Positions 18,820 to 25,345 of a DNA stretch of 50,631 nucleotides are shown piece after piece. Made by a program: the position numbers and the translations under genes. Origin of the DNA: Paludibacteraceae bacterium. GTDB taxonomy: Bacteria; Bacteroidota; Bacteroidia; Bacteroidales; Paludibacteraceae. The notes below the pieces were generated by a model. It saw only the letters and a list, made by a program, of their open reading frames with translations, was not told the DNA's origin and did no database searches. The stretch spans positions 1-50,631 of the forward strand of contig JAKSKZ010000026.1 of the NCBI GenBank assembly GCA_024401475.1, in the 5' to 3' direction. The first letter of the stretch is position 1. Every line of letters starts with the position of its first letter.

Positions 18820-18852
18820 AACGGTCATAGATTTTCTATGGCCGTTTTTTTG
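18820..18852 (+). terminator. Rho-independent terminator after rpoD
   Basis: AACGGTCATAGA, a TTT loop, TCTATGGCCGTT and a run of seven T's. Confidence 0.9.
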
Positions 18853-18936
18853 TTAGGCACACGGCCGATGTAGGATGTAGAGTCTTTCATCTATCAACGC
18901 CTCTATTTGATCCAGATCATCGTCAACATTTACCAT
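18853..18936 (-). pseudogene. Remnant of a third AAA-ATPase/PD-(D/E)XK gene (N-terminal 27 codons)
   Basis: The 27 codons from the ATG at 18936 read MVNVDDDLDQIEALIDERLY.., which aligns with residues ~18-44 of the two full copies nearby (MVNIDDKLAKIEELINEGLY..). The frame then ends before the P-loop. There is no matching sequence for the first ~17 residues. The fragment abuts the rpoD terminator and a dispersed palindromic repeat at 18941. It is most likely decay or recombination debris downstream of the intact copy, though a short expressed peptide cannot be excluded. Confidence 0.6.
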
Positions 18937-18940
18937 ATTA

Positions 18941-18965
18941 CCCCATGGAGACGTCTCTATGGGAG
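18941..18965. repeat. Dispersed palindromic repeat, copy 1
   Basis: CCCCATGGAGACGTCTCTAT followed by GGGAG. It matches the core CCCCATGGGGACGTCTCTAC of copy 2 at 23147. Degenerate relatives lie at 25264 and 26291. Confidence 0.7.
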
Positions 18966-18983
18966 AGGTGATCCACCGGATTC

Positions 18984-20552
18984 TTAATTCTTCACTCCCT
19001 TTTTCGCCCAGATGATTCCCTCGTAGACATCTACTCCGTTGACTGTCTTCCATTCAGGTTCGATCTGCACAACTTTCTCTTTTAGGAATGAGAAGGTGAT
19101 TAGGTAGGCTTTCTTTAAACCACGGACGTTGGCATATTCCGACACTTGATCCTCGCCTTTTTGCTCGTACTTATGTCCATACCACAATTTTAGCTCAATC
19201 AAGAATTCCTCTCCCGCATAGTTCACCACAATATCCATTCGCTTATTGTCACGAGTCTGTGGCTCGACGTAGTAATAGCCAGTGCCGTTGATGATTGGTT
19301 TTAGGAAACAAAGGAATAGCAGACGTCCCTGTCGCTCCACGAATTCAGCATCCTCATCACGATATTCCTCCTCCATCAAATCCTTGAAACGCTCGATGAT
19401 ATACTCCATATTGAGTTTGCCACCAAGGATATATTCTGATTTTGTGACGCTTACTTTTCCACTATTTGATATTTGATAATCAATTGTAAAATATTCATGA
19501 AAAATTTCTTCAAATATGGCATTATGGATAACGACATGCCCATCTTCATTTTTTATGTAAGAAAACATGTCAGCCACTTTTAATGTGGCATTTGTTAAAT
19601 TATAATTGAAAAATTCTCCATTAACGGAAATAGCATACATGAATTTTTTCAATTCTGTATTGTTTCCCAAATTCTTAGAAATATCGTCAGCAAGTGTATT
19701 GTCTCCCTTTATGATATATTTGGCAGCTTTGTTGATGCCTTCGATAGTCCAATCTCCTTCCAATTCTTCATGAGTAAGAGAGCAAAGATAACTAACAAGC
19801 ACAGGGTATCCGGATGTAAGTCGACGGATCTCATCCGCAATCAACTTGGTATCCATACCAGTATGATAATCAGACTCGTATTCGTCGAGCATACCTTTGA
19901 TTCCTTCCGCACTCAATGTCATGTCGACGTTAAATCGAACAGCAATATTCCATGGAGAATTGTATTTTCTCTCCTCGTCGCTACGGATTTTCAGTTTTAG
20001 ATTTTTTACATCATATACTCCGGCAAGGATGACAGAATAGAACGTGGAATCCATTCCGTACTTGTCTCTATCCAGATATTTGTTGCGAAGCATACCTAAG
20101 AAATGTAGGAAAATCTGGTTATCGGTACTTTTATCAACCTCGTCAATCATCAAAATCACTTTTTTGCCTTGTGACTTGCAAAAATCCGAAACGACGACGG
20201 AGAATTCATCCAGATTGGCACAGTTGCTATGATTCCTCCAATAATTGCTTTGTTCTTCCGTCGTGAATGGCATACGAGAAAGCTTCATGGCAAGTCCATG
20301 ACAGAATTCAGGTTTTGACTCAAACAAATCTCCGTCTGATTCAAAGCTTATCTGATAAACAAGATATTCCTCAGACAAACTATTAAAAAGGAAATTCATC
20401 GTCGTCGTCTTTCCAAACTGGCGTGCACGATTGATGGTGAAATAGAGTCCTTCGTTGATGAGTTCTTCTATTTTCGCCAACTTATCGTCGATATTCACCA
20501 TGTAATGACGATCTGGATTGCAACTGCCTGTCGTATTGAATCGTTTTGCCAT
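18984..20552 (-). CDS. AAA-ATPase-like protein with C-terminal PD-(D/E)XK nuclease domain, copy 1
   Basis: A 522-residue protein. Its N-terminal AAA-ATPase_like domain has an unusual P-loop RARQFGKTT (residues 42-50) and a Walker B ILMIDEVD (residues 133-140). The C-terminal ~120 residues match PDDEXK_9: 'RMDIVV' supplies the Asp and 'FLIELKLW' the E-x-K. The family is multi-copy in Bacteroidota and its biological role is unproven; mobile-element or defence roles have been suggested by analogy. The paralogue at 21477-23039 is almost identical in the first ~240 residues and the last ~40 but clearly different between. A TATCTTTG box lies 22 bases upstream. No partner gene follows. Confidence 0.9.
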   Translation of the reverse strand: MAKRFNTTGSCNPDRHYMVNIDDKLAKIEELINEGLYFTINRARQFGKTTTMNFLFNSLSEEYLVYQISFESDGDLFESKPEFCHGLAMKLSRMPFTTEEQSNYWRNHSNCANLDEFSVVVSDFCKSQGKKVILMIDEVDKSTDNQIFLHFLGMLRNKYLDRDKYGMDSTFYSVILAGVYDVKNLKLKIRSDEERKYNSPWNIAVRFNVDMTLSAEGIKGMLDEYESDYHTGMDTKLIADEIRRLTSGYPVLVSYLCSLTHEELEGDWTIEGINKAAKYIIKGDNTLADDISKNLGNNTELKKFMYAISVNGEFFNYNLTNATLKVADMFSYIKNEDGHVVIHNAIFEEIFHEYFTIDYQISNSGKVSVTKSEYILGGKLNMEYIIERFKDLMEEEYRDEDAEFVERQGRLLFLCFLKPIINGTGYYYVEPQTRDNKRMDIVVNYAGEEFLIELKLWYGHKYEQKGEDQVSEYANVRGLKKAYLITFSFLKEKVVQIEPEWKTVNGVDVYEGIIWAKKGVKN

Positions 20553-20573
20553 GTCGTTCAGATGATTTTCTCA

Positions 20574-20581
20574 CAAAGATA
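20574..20581 (-). promoter_or_regulatory. -7 box (TATCTTTG) of AAA-ATPase copy 1
   Basis: TATCTTTG on the minus strand lies 22 bases before the start codon. The paralogue has the same box at nearly the same distance. Confidence 0.6.
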
Positions 20582-20605
20582 AAGAAAATTTTCAAACTCT
20601 TTTTA

Positions 20606-20713
20606 CTATCCCATTCCTTCCTCACGCATCTTTCCAACAGTGTTGGAATCGTCGGTACCATACGCCAACAATGCGATCATGCAACTTAATAATGTTAGTA
20701 TATATCTTTTCAT
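20606..20713 (-). CDS. Possible 35-residue secreted or membrane peptide
   Basis: ATG at 20713, stop at 20606. The N-terminal MKRYILTLLSCMIALLAYG looks like a signal peptide or single membrane helix, followed by a short charged tail. An AT-rich stretch with TATAATTAAG lies upstream. It sits in the otherwise empty 280-base gap between AAA copy 1 and the 145-residue membrane protein gene. It could be a real small protein, or the surviving start of a larger secreted protein. No homologue is recognised. Confidence 0.35.
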   Translation of the reverse strand: MKRYILTLLSCMIALLAYGTDDSNTVGKMREEGMG

Positions 20714-20833
20714 CGTTTCCAACAACTTAATTATACTTTTTTCTTCTTTTATTTATCTATCTATAACAGTTATATATAATTGATTAATAAAACATCAAAA
20801 AAGTCATTGCACATAAAATCAATTTACTCCTTG

Positions 20834-21271
20834 TCAATTTTTTGTTTTGAAATAATATGCTTTTACTTCTTTGCAAAAAAGAAGCAATGACAACAATAAA
20901 TAAAGCAACATATTAATCAAGAAGTTAACAATAAAACTTGTGATATTATCTTCATGAAAATACGAAACTATTGACATGAAAATCATTACAGCCAAAAATA
21001 CGATGACCTCAACTCCCAAAAATACGAGAGTAATAATTCTTATGTCTCTTTTTTTTAATCTGCCCCAAAGCCAAAATAAAATAATACAAAATAATCCCAA
21101 AGAAAAAAAAGGAAGTACTGGTCCAGTTTCGAAATGATATAACAATGACCATATACCACTATTTATCACCATAGATACATAACATAAAAGAAACAGTAAT
21201 AAAAAATATAAGCAAGATAAGAACAATGTTTCATTATTAATTTTCATCAATTTAGCTGCCGTTTTTTCCAT
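20834..21271 (-). CDS. Hypothetical four-helix membrane protein
   Basis: A 145-residue protein with four predicted membrane segments (around residues 15-37, 48-68, 78-102 and 110-133) and a basic C-terminus. No recognised family. It begins one base after the stop of the 63-residue gene, which itself lies 12 bases after AAA-ATPase copy 2, so the three form an operon. The composition is strongly AT-rich compared with the AAA genes. A pore, anchor or immunity-type role is possible but is only inference. Confidence 0.6.
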   Translation of the reverse strand: MEKTAAKLMKINNETLFLSCLYFLLLFLLCYVSMVINSGIWSLLYHFETGPVLPFFSLGLFCIILFWLWGRLKKRDIRIITLVFLGVEVIVFLAVMIFMSIVSYFHEDNITSFIVNFLINMLLYLLLSLLLFCKEVKAYYFKTKN

Positions 21272-21272
21272 T

Positions 21273-21464
21273 TTATCTTTCTTTTTGAACTCTGATTATG
21301 ATTTCACGTTCCGTATCCTCTATATGTTCAAATGTATAACCACTAAGGCCTGAGACAAACTTATCTAATACATTTCCTTGGTTTTTTGCTCCAGTTTTAA
21401 AAGCATTAAGCCAATCTCTGAATGCACCTTCTTTAATATTGTTGTATGTATAATAAATATTCAC
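21273..21464 (-). CDS. Hypothetical 63-residue protein in the AAA-ATPase operon
   Basis: A small soluble protein (MNIYYTYNNIKEGAFRDWLN at the start) with charged residues and a beta-like C-terminal stretch (REIIIRVQKER). No signal peptide or known domain. It is packed 12 bases after AAA copy 2 and one base before the membrane protein gene; such tight spacing supports real translation. AAA copy 1 lacks this partner pair. Confidence 0.55.
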   Translation of the reverse strand: MNIYYTYNNIKEGAFRDWLNAFKTGAKNQGNVLDKFVSGLSGYTFEHIEDTEREIIIRVQKER

Positions 21465-21476
21465 TATTATTATGAA

Positions 21477-23039
21477 TTATTTCCTCTTTGCCCAGATGAT
21501 TCCCTCGTAGACATCCACTCCGTTGACTCTCTTCCATTCTGGTTCAATCTGCACAACCTTTTCCTTTAGGAATGAGAAGGTGATTAGGTAGGCTTTCTTC
21601 AATCCTCTGACGTTGGCATATTCCGATACTTGAATCTCTCCTTTTGTCTCATATTTCATTCCACGCCAGATTTTTAACTCTATGATGAACTCCTCTCCTC
21701 CATACGTCACAACAATATCCATACGTCCATCGTTGCGAGTTTGAGGCTCCACATAATAGAATCCTGTGCCGTTGATTATCGGCTTAAGGAAACACAAGAA
21801 AAGTAGTCGACCTTGTTTCTCCAGAAACTCCTCGTCGCAACTTTTATTCTCCGCTTCCAACAAATCTTTGAAACGCTCGATGACAAGAGGCATATTGAGT
21901 TTGCCACCAGAAACAAAAATGGATCTGTTGGTGGAAAAATTAGTTTCCTCTTTCAGCAATTGTTCCGCCATGAAATAATTGTAGAGTTTTTGCTCAAAGA
22001 TAAGATTATGGATGGCGACGTGACCAGTCTCATCATTCTTTATGAAACTGAACATATTCCCCAAACGTATGGCAGGCACATCAGGTTCGAATAGATATTC
22101 TTTGTCATGTAGCAAGATGCCTTCCAACATTTTTTTTAGATCTGGATAATTTTCTATGTTTTTAGACAAATCATCCATCAAAGTGCTGTTATTGACCACT
22201 ATCCATTTGACAGCTTTTTTGATACCTTCAACACTCCAATCGCCACAAAACTCTTCATGAATCAAGGAACAGATGTAACTTACCAAGAAAGGATAGCCCG
22301 ATGTCATTCTACGGATCTCATCCGCAATCAACTTGGTATCCATACCTGTGTGATAATCAGACTCGTATTCGTCGAGCATACCTTTGATTCCTTCCGCGCT
22401 CAATGTCATATCGACGTTGAATCGAACTGCAATATTCCATGGAGAATTATATTTTCTTTCCTCGTCGTTACGAATCTTCAATTTGAGATTTTTGACGTCA
22501 TAGACTCCGGCAAGGATGACCGAGTAGAAAGTGGAATCCATACCGTTCTTATCCCTATCCAGATATTTATTGCGGAGCATACCTAAAAAGTTCAAGAACA
22601 GTTGGTTATCGGTACTTTTATCAACCTCGTCGATCATCAAAATCACTTTTTTGCCTTGTGACTTGCAAAAATCCGAAACGACGACGGAGAATTCATCCAG
22701 ATTGGCACAGTTGCTATGATTCCTCCAATAATTGCTTTGTTCTTCCGTCGTGAATGGCATACGAGAAAGCTTCATGGCAAGTCCATGACAGAATTCAGGT
22801 TTTGACTCAAACAAATCTCCGTCTGATTCAAAACTAATCTGATAAACAAGATATTCATCAGACAAACTATTAAAAAGGAAATTCATCGTCGTCGTCTTTC
22901 CAAACTGGCGCGCACGGTTGATGGTAAAATACTTCCCTTTGTCAACGAGTTCGCGGATTTTCGCCAACTTGTCGTCAATATTCACCATGTAATGACGCTC
23001 CGGATTGCAACTACCTGTCGTATTGAATTCTTTTGCCAT
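21477..23039 (-). CDS. AAA-ATPase-like protein with C-terminal PD-(D/E)XK nuclease domain, copy 2
   Basis: A 520-residue paralogue of the protein at 18984-20552, with the same P-loop (RARQFGKTT), Walker B (ILMIDEVD) and PDDEXK_9 core (RMDIVV ... FIIELKIW). The DNA is identical to copy 1 over a stretch of roughly 190 bases (about 22647-22832 versus 20160-20345) and very similar across the rest of the first half. The middle third (residues ~250-390), probably the winged-helix and linker region, is far more divergent. This mosaic suggests gene conversion. It leads an operon with two small unknown genes. A TATCTTTG box lies at 23063-23070. Confidence 0.9.
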   Translation of the reverse strand: MAKEFNTTGSCNPERHYMVNIDDKLAKIRELVDKGKYFTINRARQFGKTTTMNFLFNSLSDEYLVYQISFESDGDLFESKPEFCHGLAMKLSRMPFTTEEQSNYWRNHSNCANLDEFSVVVSDFCKSQGKKVILMIDEVDKSTDNQLFLNFLGMLRNKYLDRDKNGMDSTFYSVILAGVYDVKNLKLKIRNDEERKYNSPWNIAVRFNVDMTLSAEGIKGMLDEYESDYHTGMDTKLIADEIRRMTSGYPFLVSYICSLIHEEFCGDWSVEGIKKAVKWIVVNNSTLMDDLSKNIENYPDLKKMLEGILLHDKEYLFEPDVPAIRLGNMFSFIKNDETGHVAIHNLIFEQKLYNYFMAEQLLKEETNFSTNRSIFVSGGKLNMPLVIERFKDLLEAENKSCDEEFLEKQGRLLFLCFLKPIINGTGFYYVEPQTRNDGRMDIVVTYGGEEFIIELKIWRGMKYETKGEIQVSEYANVRGLKKAYLITFSFLKEKVVQIEPEWKRVNGVDVYEGIIWAKRK

Positions 23040-23062
23040 GTCGTTCTGAAGTTTTAGGTTTA

Positions 23063-23070
23063 CAAAGATA
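23063..23070 (-). promoter_or_regulatory. -7 box (TATCTTTG) of the AAA copy 2 operon
   Basis: TATCTTTG on the minus strand lies 24 bases upstream of the start codon, as in copy 1. Confidence 0.6.
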
Positions 23071-23146
23071 AGGAAATATCACGAAAAAAGCATAGCCCTA
23101 ATGACTATGCTCTCTATTGGTTTCCCAAACATTTGATTTTCAAATT

Positions 23147-23172
23147 GAGACACCCCATGGGGACGTCTCTAC
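23147..23172. repeat. Dispersed palindromic repeat, copy 2
   Basis: GAGAC-a-CCCCATGGGG-ac-GTCTC is almost a perfect palindrome with a CCCCATGGGG core. It is the best-preserved of four copies in the window. The flanking 23071-23292 stretch is otherwise empty. Confidence 0.75.
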
Positions 23173-23292
23173 AGGGGGATTCCCTCTGTTTTCAAAAAAT
23201 TCGACCGCTTCTCGGTTTTCTTTTTTCTATCCTGCCCCTTATTTTATAATTTTCAAATAATCAAATAAATCAAATCGTCGAATGCACTTCGC

Positions 23293-24087
23293 TTATTTTC
23301 CTGAAACCGCACGAACAGATCGACCGTCTTGACGGTCGACGCTGCAGTCCCAGCCGATGTAGTACGAGTGGAAGCAGAGTACGTAGCCGCCGTGGTTGTT
23401 GTCCATGAAGAGACAGGACGACCAATAGCTGCCGTAGTAGCCCACGCTGTCGAGACTGCCATTGTAGCGATACCCCGCAGCGGGAAGGAAGATGGTGTTG
23501 CCATTGGTCTTGCTGGTGCCGATTCGTCCTGCCACGCCTGTGCCATTGTAATCGTCCGTCCATTCCCAATCGCAGCCTTCTCTCAACTCATCCTGTTCCG
23601 CACTTGTCGGCATTCTCCATGCGTCTCCCCAATTTACTGTCGCCGCGTCATCTTCGGGGAGAAGGGTGGTCAGATTGTCAACGGTGCCATAGGTGCCATA
23701 TCTACTTTGGCTGCAATACTTTGTCATAAAAGAGAAAGTACCATTACACCACTTGTAGGTTGCCCATGAATAGGAAGTGTCCGAATCGGGTTGTGGGGTT
23801 GTCTCTCCCCATGCGAAGTAGTCGCCATACTCTTCAGGCTTAGTGGCCCCAACATTGTAGGTGCCCCACTTCAGTCCGCTTGGCAATCCGAGGTCAACGT
23901 AGGTGTAGCCGTCTATCTCGCCGCTGACGGTCACGCCTTGGGCATCCTCCTCGAAGGTCACTTGTGTCACTTTGTCCACGTCATACTTCACGACGGTGCC
24001 GTCCGTCTGCTCCACCAACATATAGGTGGCACCCATGGCGCAACTTACCGCTGCCATCGAGAGGGCTGTCATTGCTGTTCTTTTCAT
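23293..24087 (-). CDS. Secreted FISUMP-domain protein with hypervariable C-terminus, copy A
   Basis: A 264-residue protein with a signal peptide (cut near CAMGA, residue ~20). A short N-terminal module follows (residues ~25-48, QTDGTVVKYDVDKVTQVTF), like that on the hydrolase at 1128. The rest is a Fibrobacter succinogenes major paralogous (FISUMP, TIGR02145-type) domain of the C-type-lectin/formylglycine-enzyme fold. Hallmarks are YVDLGLPSGLKWGTYNVG, EYGDYFAWGET, AWRMPT, NTIFLPAAGYR and WSS. It ends RSVRAVSGK. The last ~49 codons before that end are highly different from copy B while the codon third bases are identical. It is GC-richer than the flanking core genes. It is preceded on the same strand by the small partner gene at 24385. 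Confidence 0.85.
   Translation of the reverse strand: MKRTAMTALSMAAVSCAMGATYMLVEQTDGTVVKYDVDKVTQVTFEEDAQGVTVSGEIDGYTYVDLGLPSGLKWGTYNVGATKPEEYGDYFAWGETTPQPDSDTSYSWATYKWCNGTFSFMTKYCSQSRYGTYGTVDNLTTLLPEDDAATVNWGDAWRMPTSAEQDELREGCDWEWTDDYNGTGVAGRIGTSKTNGNTIFLPAAGYRYNGSLDSVGYYGSYWSSCLFMDNNHGGYVLCFHSYYIGWDCSVDRQDGRSVRAVSGK
23320..23466 (-). other. Putative DGR-type variable region in FISUMP copy A
   Basis: 49 codons that align with 48 codons of copy B at 25373-25516. By hand count 25 of 48 aligned codons differ, with 31 base differences, all in codon positions 1 or 2. Most variable codons end in C or T, as expected for codons derived from AAC/AAT in a template. Fixed blocks (TGG-TCG-TCC, GGC, CTC) separate them. 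The conserved 3' flank continues through the stop codon. Confidence 0.6.
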
Positions 24088-24213
24088 GTTGTTGTTTTTT
24101 TATTCATTCATTTTTTATTTTCCCTATTTCTATGGCTCTATTGTACTTTATGACTGGTTTCTCTCGATGCTAATCCCCTAAAGGGGAACGAGCAAGGGGG
24201 AAACATGTTTTTT

Positions 24214-24284
24214 TTCTACCCACGTTTAACGCATAAAGGCGTAGGTGTATAGATAATCCCGTTAGGGATATGATGTGGGTAGAA
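24214..24284. repeat. Hairpin-forming intergenic element with 10-bp terminal inverted repeat
   Basis: TTCTACCCAC at 24214-24223 pairs with GTGGGTAGAA at 24275-24284. Inside lies a small palindrome ATCCCGTTAGGGAT (24256-24269). A second CCCGTTAGGG copy lies outside at 24311-24320, and CCCCTAAAGGGG at about 24175-24186. It fills the 297-base gap between the small partner gene and FISUMP copy A. It looks like a dispersed Bacteroidales repeat element, but no second complete copy is in the window. Confidence 0.6.
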
Positions 24285-24384
24285 ATCGAATGCAATCCTG
24301 AACAAGATTTCCCGTTAGGGAATAAACAAGATTATTGATTCCACCAAATAAAAAAATCAGCCATAAACTGGAATAGAGCCTTTT

Positions 24385-24849
24385 CTATTTACGAATCACC
24401 TTGAACGTCTGCTTGCCTACGCTGAGCAGATAGATGCCCTTGGCTTGTGGCAAGGTGACGGTGGCTACACCGTCCGTGTCCACCTTCGTTTGGGCCTGCA
24501 ATGCGCCCGCCATTGAGTTCAAAACCACATCAACGCCTTGCGGTGCGTTCTCCACCTGCAACGTATTCTCGTCCAAAGGCACGATGCGAAGATGGGACAC
24601 CTCCACAGATGGAACACCTGCTCCGAGATCCTCAAAATGATAATTCTTCACCTTCGCTATGGCGTAAGAGGTGGCGGCATTGCCATTGACCACAAGGTCG
24701 CCCGACTCGTAGGTTATCACGGGCTTCTCCTTCAATAGAAATTCGTAACTCTCGCCTGATCGCAAATCTACGATGAGGTGCGTAGCGGCAAAAGCAGATG
24801 CCCCCGACAACAGACAGGCGACAGCCAACATTAACTTTCTTTTTTTCAT
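24385..24849 (-). CDS. Small secreted protein with C-terminal sorting-like tail (partner of FISUMP copy A)
   Basis: A 154-residue protein with a signal peptide (cut near AFA, about residue 21). A beta-rich N-terminal module follows (DLRSGESYEFLLKEKPVITY, then AIAKVKNYHF). The C-terminal ~65 residues end GIYLLSVGKQTFKVIRK, resembling type IX secretion tails. It is a paralogue of the 160-residue protein at 649-1131, and like that one it lies directly upstream of a larger secreted protein on the same strand. GC is noticeably higher than in the core genes. Function unknown. Confidence 0.75.
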   Translation of the reverse strand: MKKRKLMLAVACLLSGASAFAATHLIVDLRSGESYEFLLKEKPVITYESGDLVVNGNAATSYAIAKVKNYHFEDLGAGVPSVEVSHLRIVPLDENTLQVENAPQGVDVVLNSMAGALQAQTKVDTDGVATVTLPQAKGIYLLSVGKQTFKVIRK

Positions 24850-25345
24850 ACACTTATTGTTTTATTTAGTAGTTTTTTAAATTTAATTCAAAACTAATTT
24901 GAGAGGCCTAAGAAACACCACCTCCAGCACCATTCATCAGACCACACACCACAAGTTGATGGCCACTCCCCCTCAGCGTCTGTAAGACGCTATCTCTGTA
25001 ACCCCGTACATACACGACACGGCAGTGGTGTGGATGTGCGGGGCAACATAGATCATACGCCAACTCCATTCACTTGACCTTACATCACAAGTCAATGACC
25101 ATTCCCCCTCACTTCTATTTTAACAACTTCTTAATTGTTTGTTGCCTCCTCATCTTTGAGGAACGATAGGATTCATCTCCCCATCCCTGTTTGCATCAGT
25201 GTCGCAATGCGGCATCATCCGGTTGCCCCGTGAAAAAGATCGGGGCAGACTTCTTTTTATTTAGTGGAGACGCCTCGTGGGGACGGCTCTACGAGGAAGG
25301 TTTATTTCTAATCCTCAAATAATCAAATCGTCGAATACGCTCCGC
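24850..25345. other. Gene-free spacer with degenerate repeats
   Basis: About 500 bases between the small partner gene and FISUMP copy B. Two degenerate direct repeats of ~31 bases (24946-24976 and 25082-25112), sharing a block like CACAAGTNNATG and TCCCCCTCA, lie 136 bases apart. A copy of the dispersed palindromic repeat is at 25264-25297. I could not find an adenine-rich template-like copy of the FISUMP variable region here. Confidence 0.5.
25264..25297. repeat. Dispersed palindromic repeat, copy 3 (degenerate)
   Basis: GTGGAGACGCCTCGTGGGGA followed by CGGCTCTACGAGG. It keeps the GAGAC...GTGGGGACGNCTCTAC frame of copy 2. Confidence 0.55.

Noticed and set aside
18820..18965. Reading 18853-19053 as a 66-residue protein gene
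   Set aside because: The first half of that frame is antisense or out of frame to the 3' end of AAA copy 1; only the last 27 codons have meaning, as a remnant of the same family.
23329..23769. Long open frame antisense to FISUMP copy A, and the matching 233-codon frame at 25373-26074
   Set aside because: They are mirror frames caused by the high-GC codon use of the FISUMP genes; the sense strand has signal peptides and a known domain.
24850..25345. Possible DGR template repeat or reverse transcriptase near the FISUMP genes
   Set aside because: No adenine-rich near-copy of the variable region and no reverse-transcriptase motif (such as YxDD) was found here or in any product of the window.
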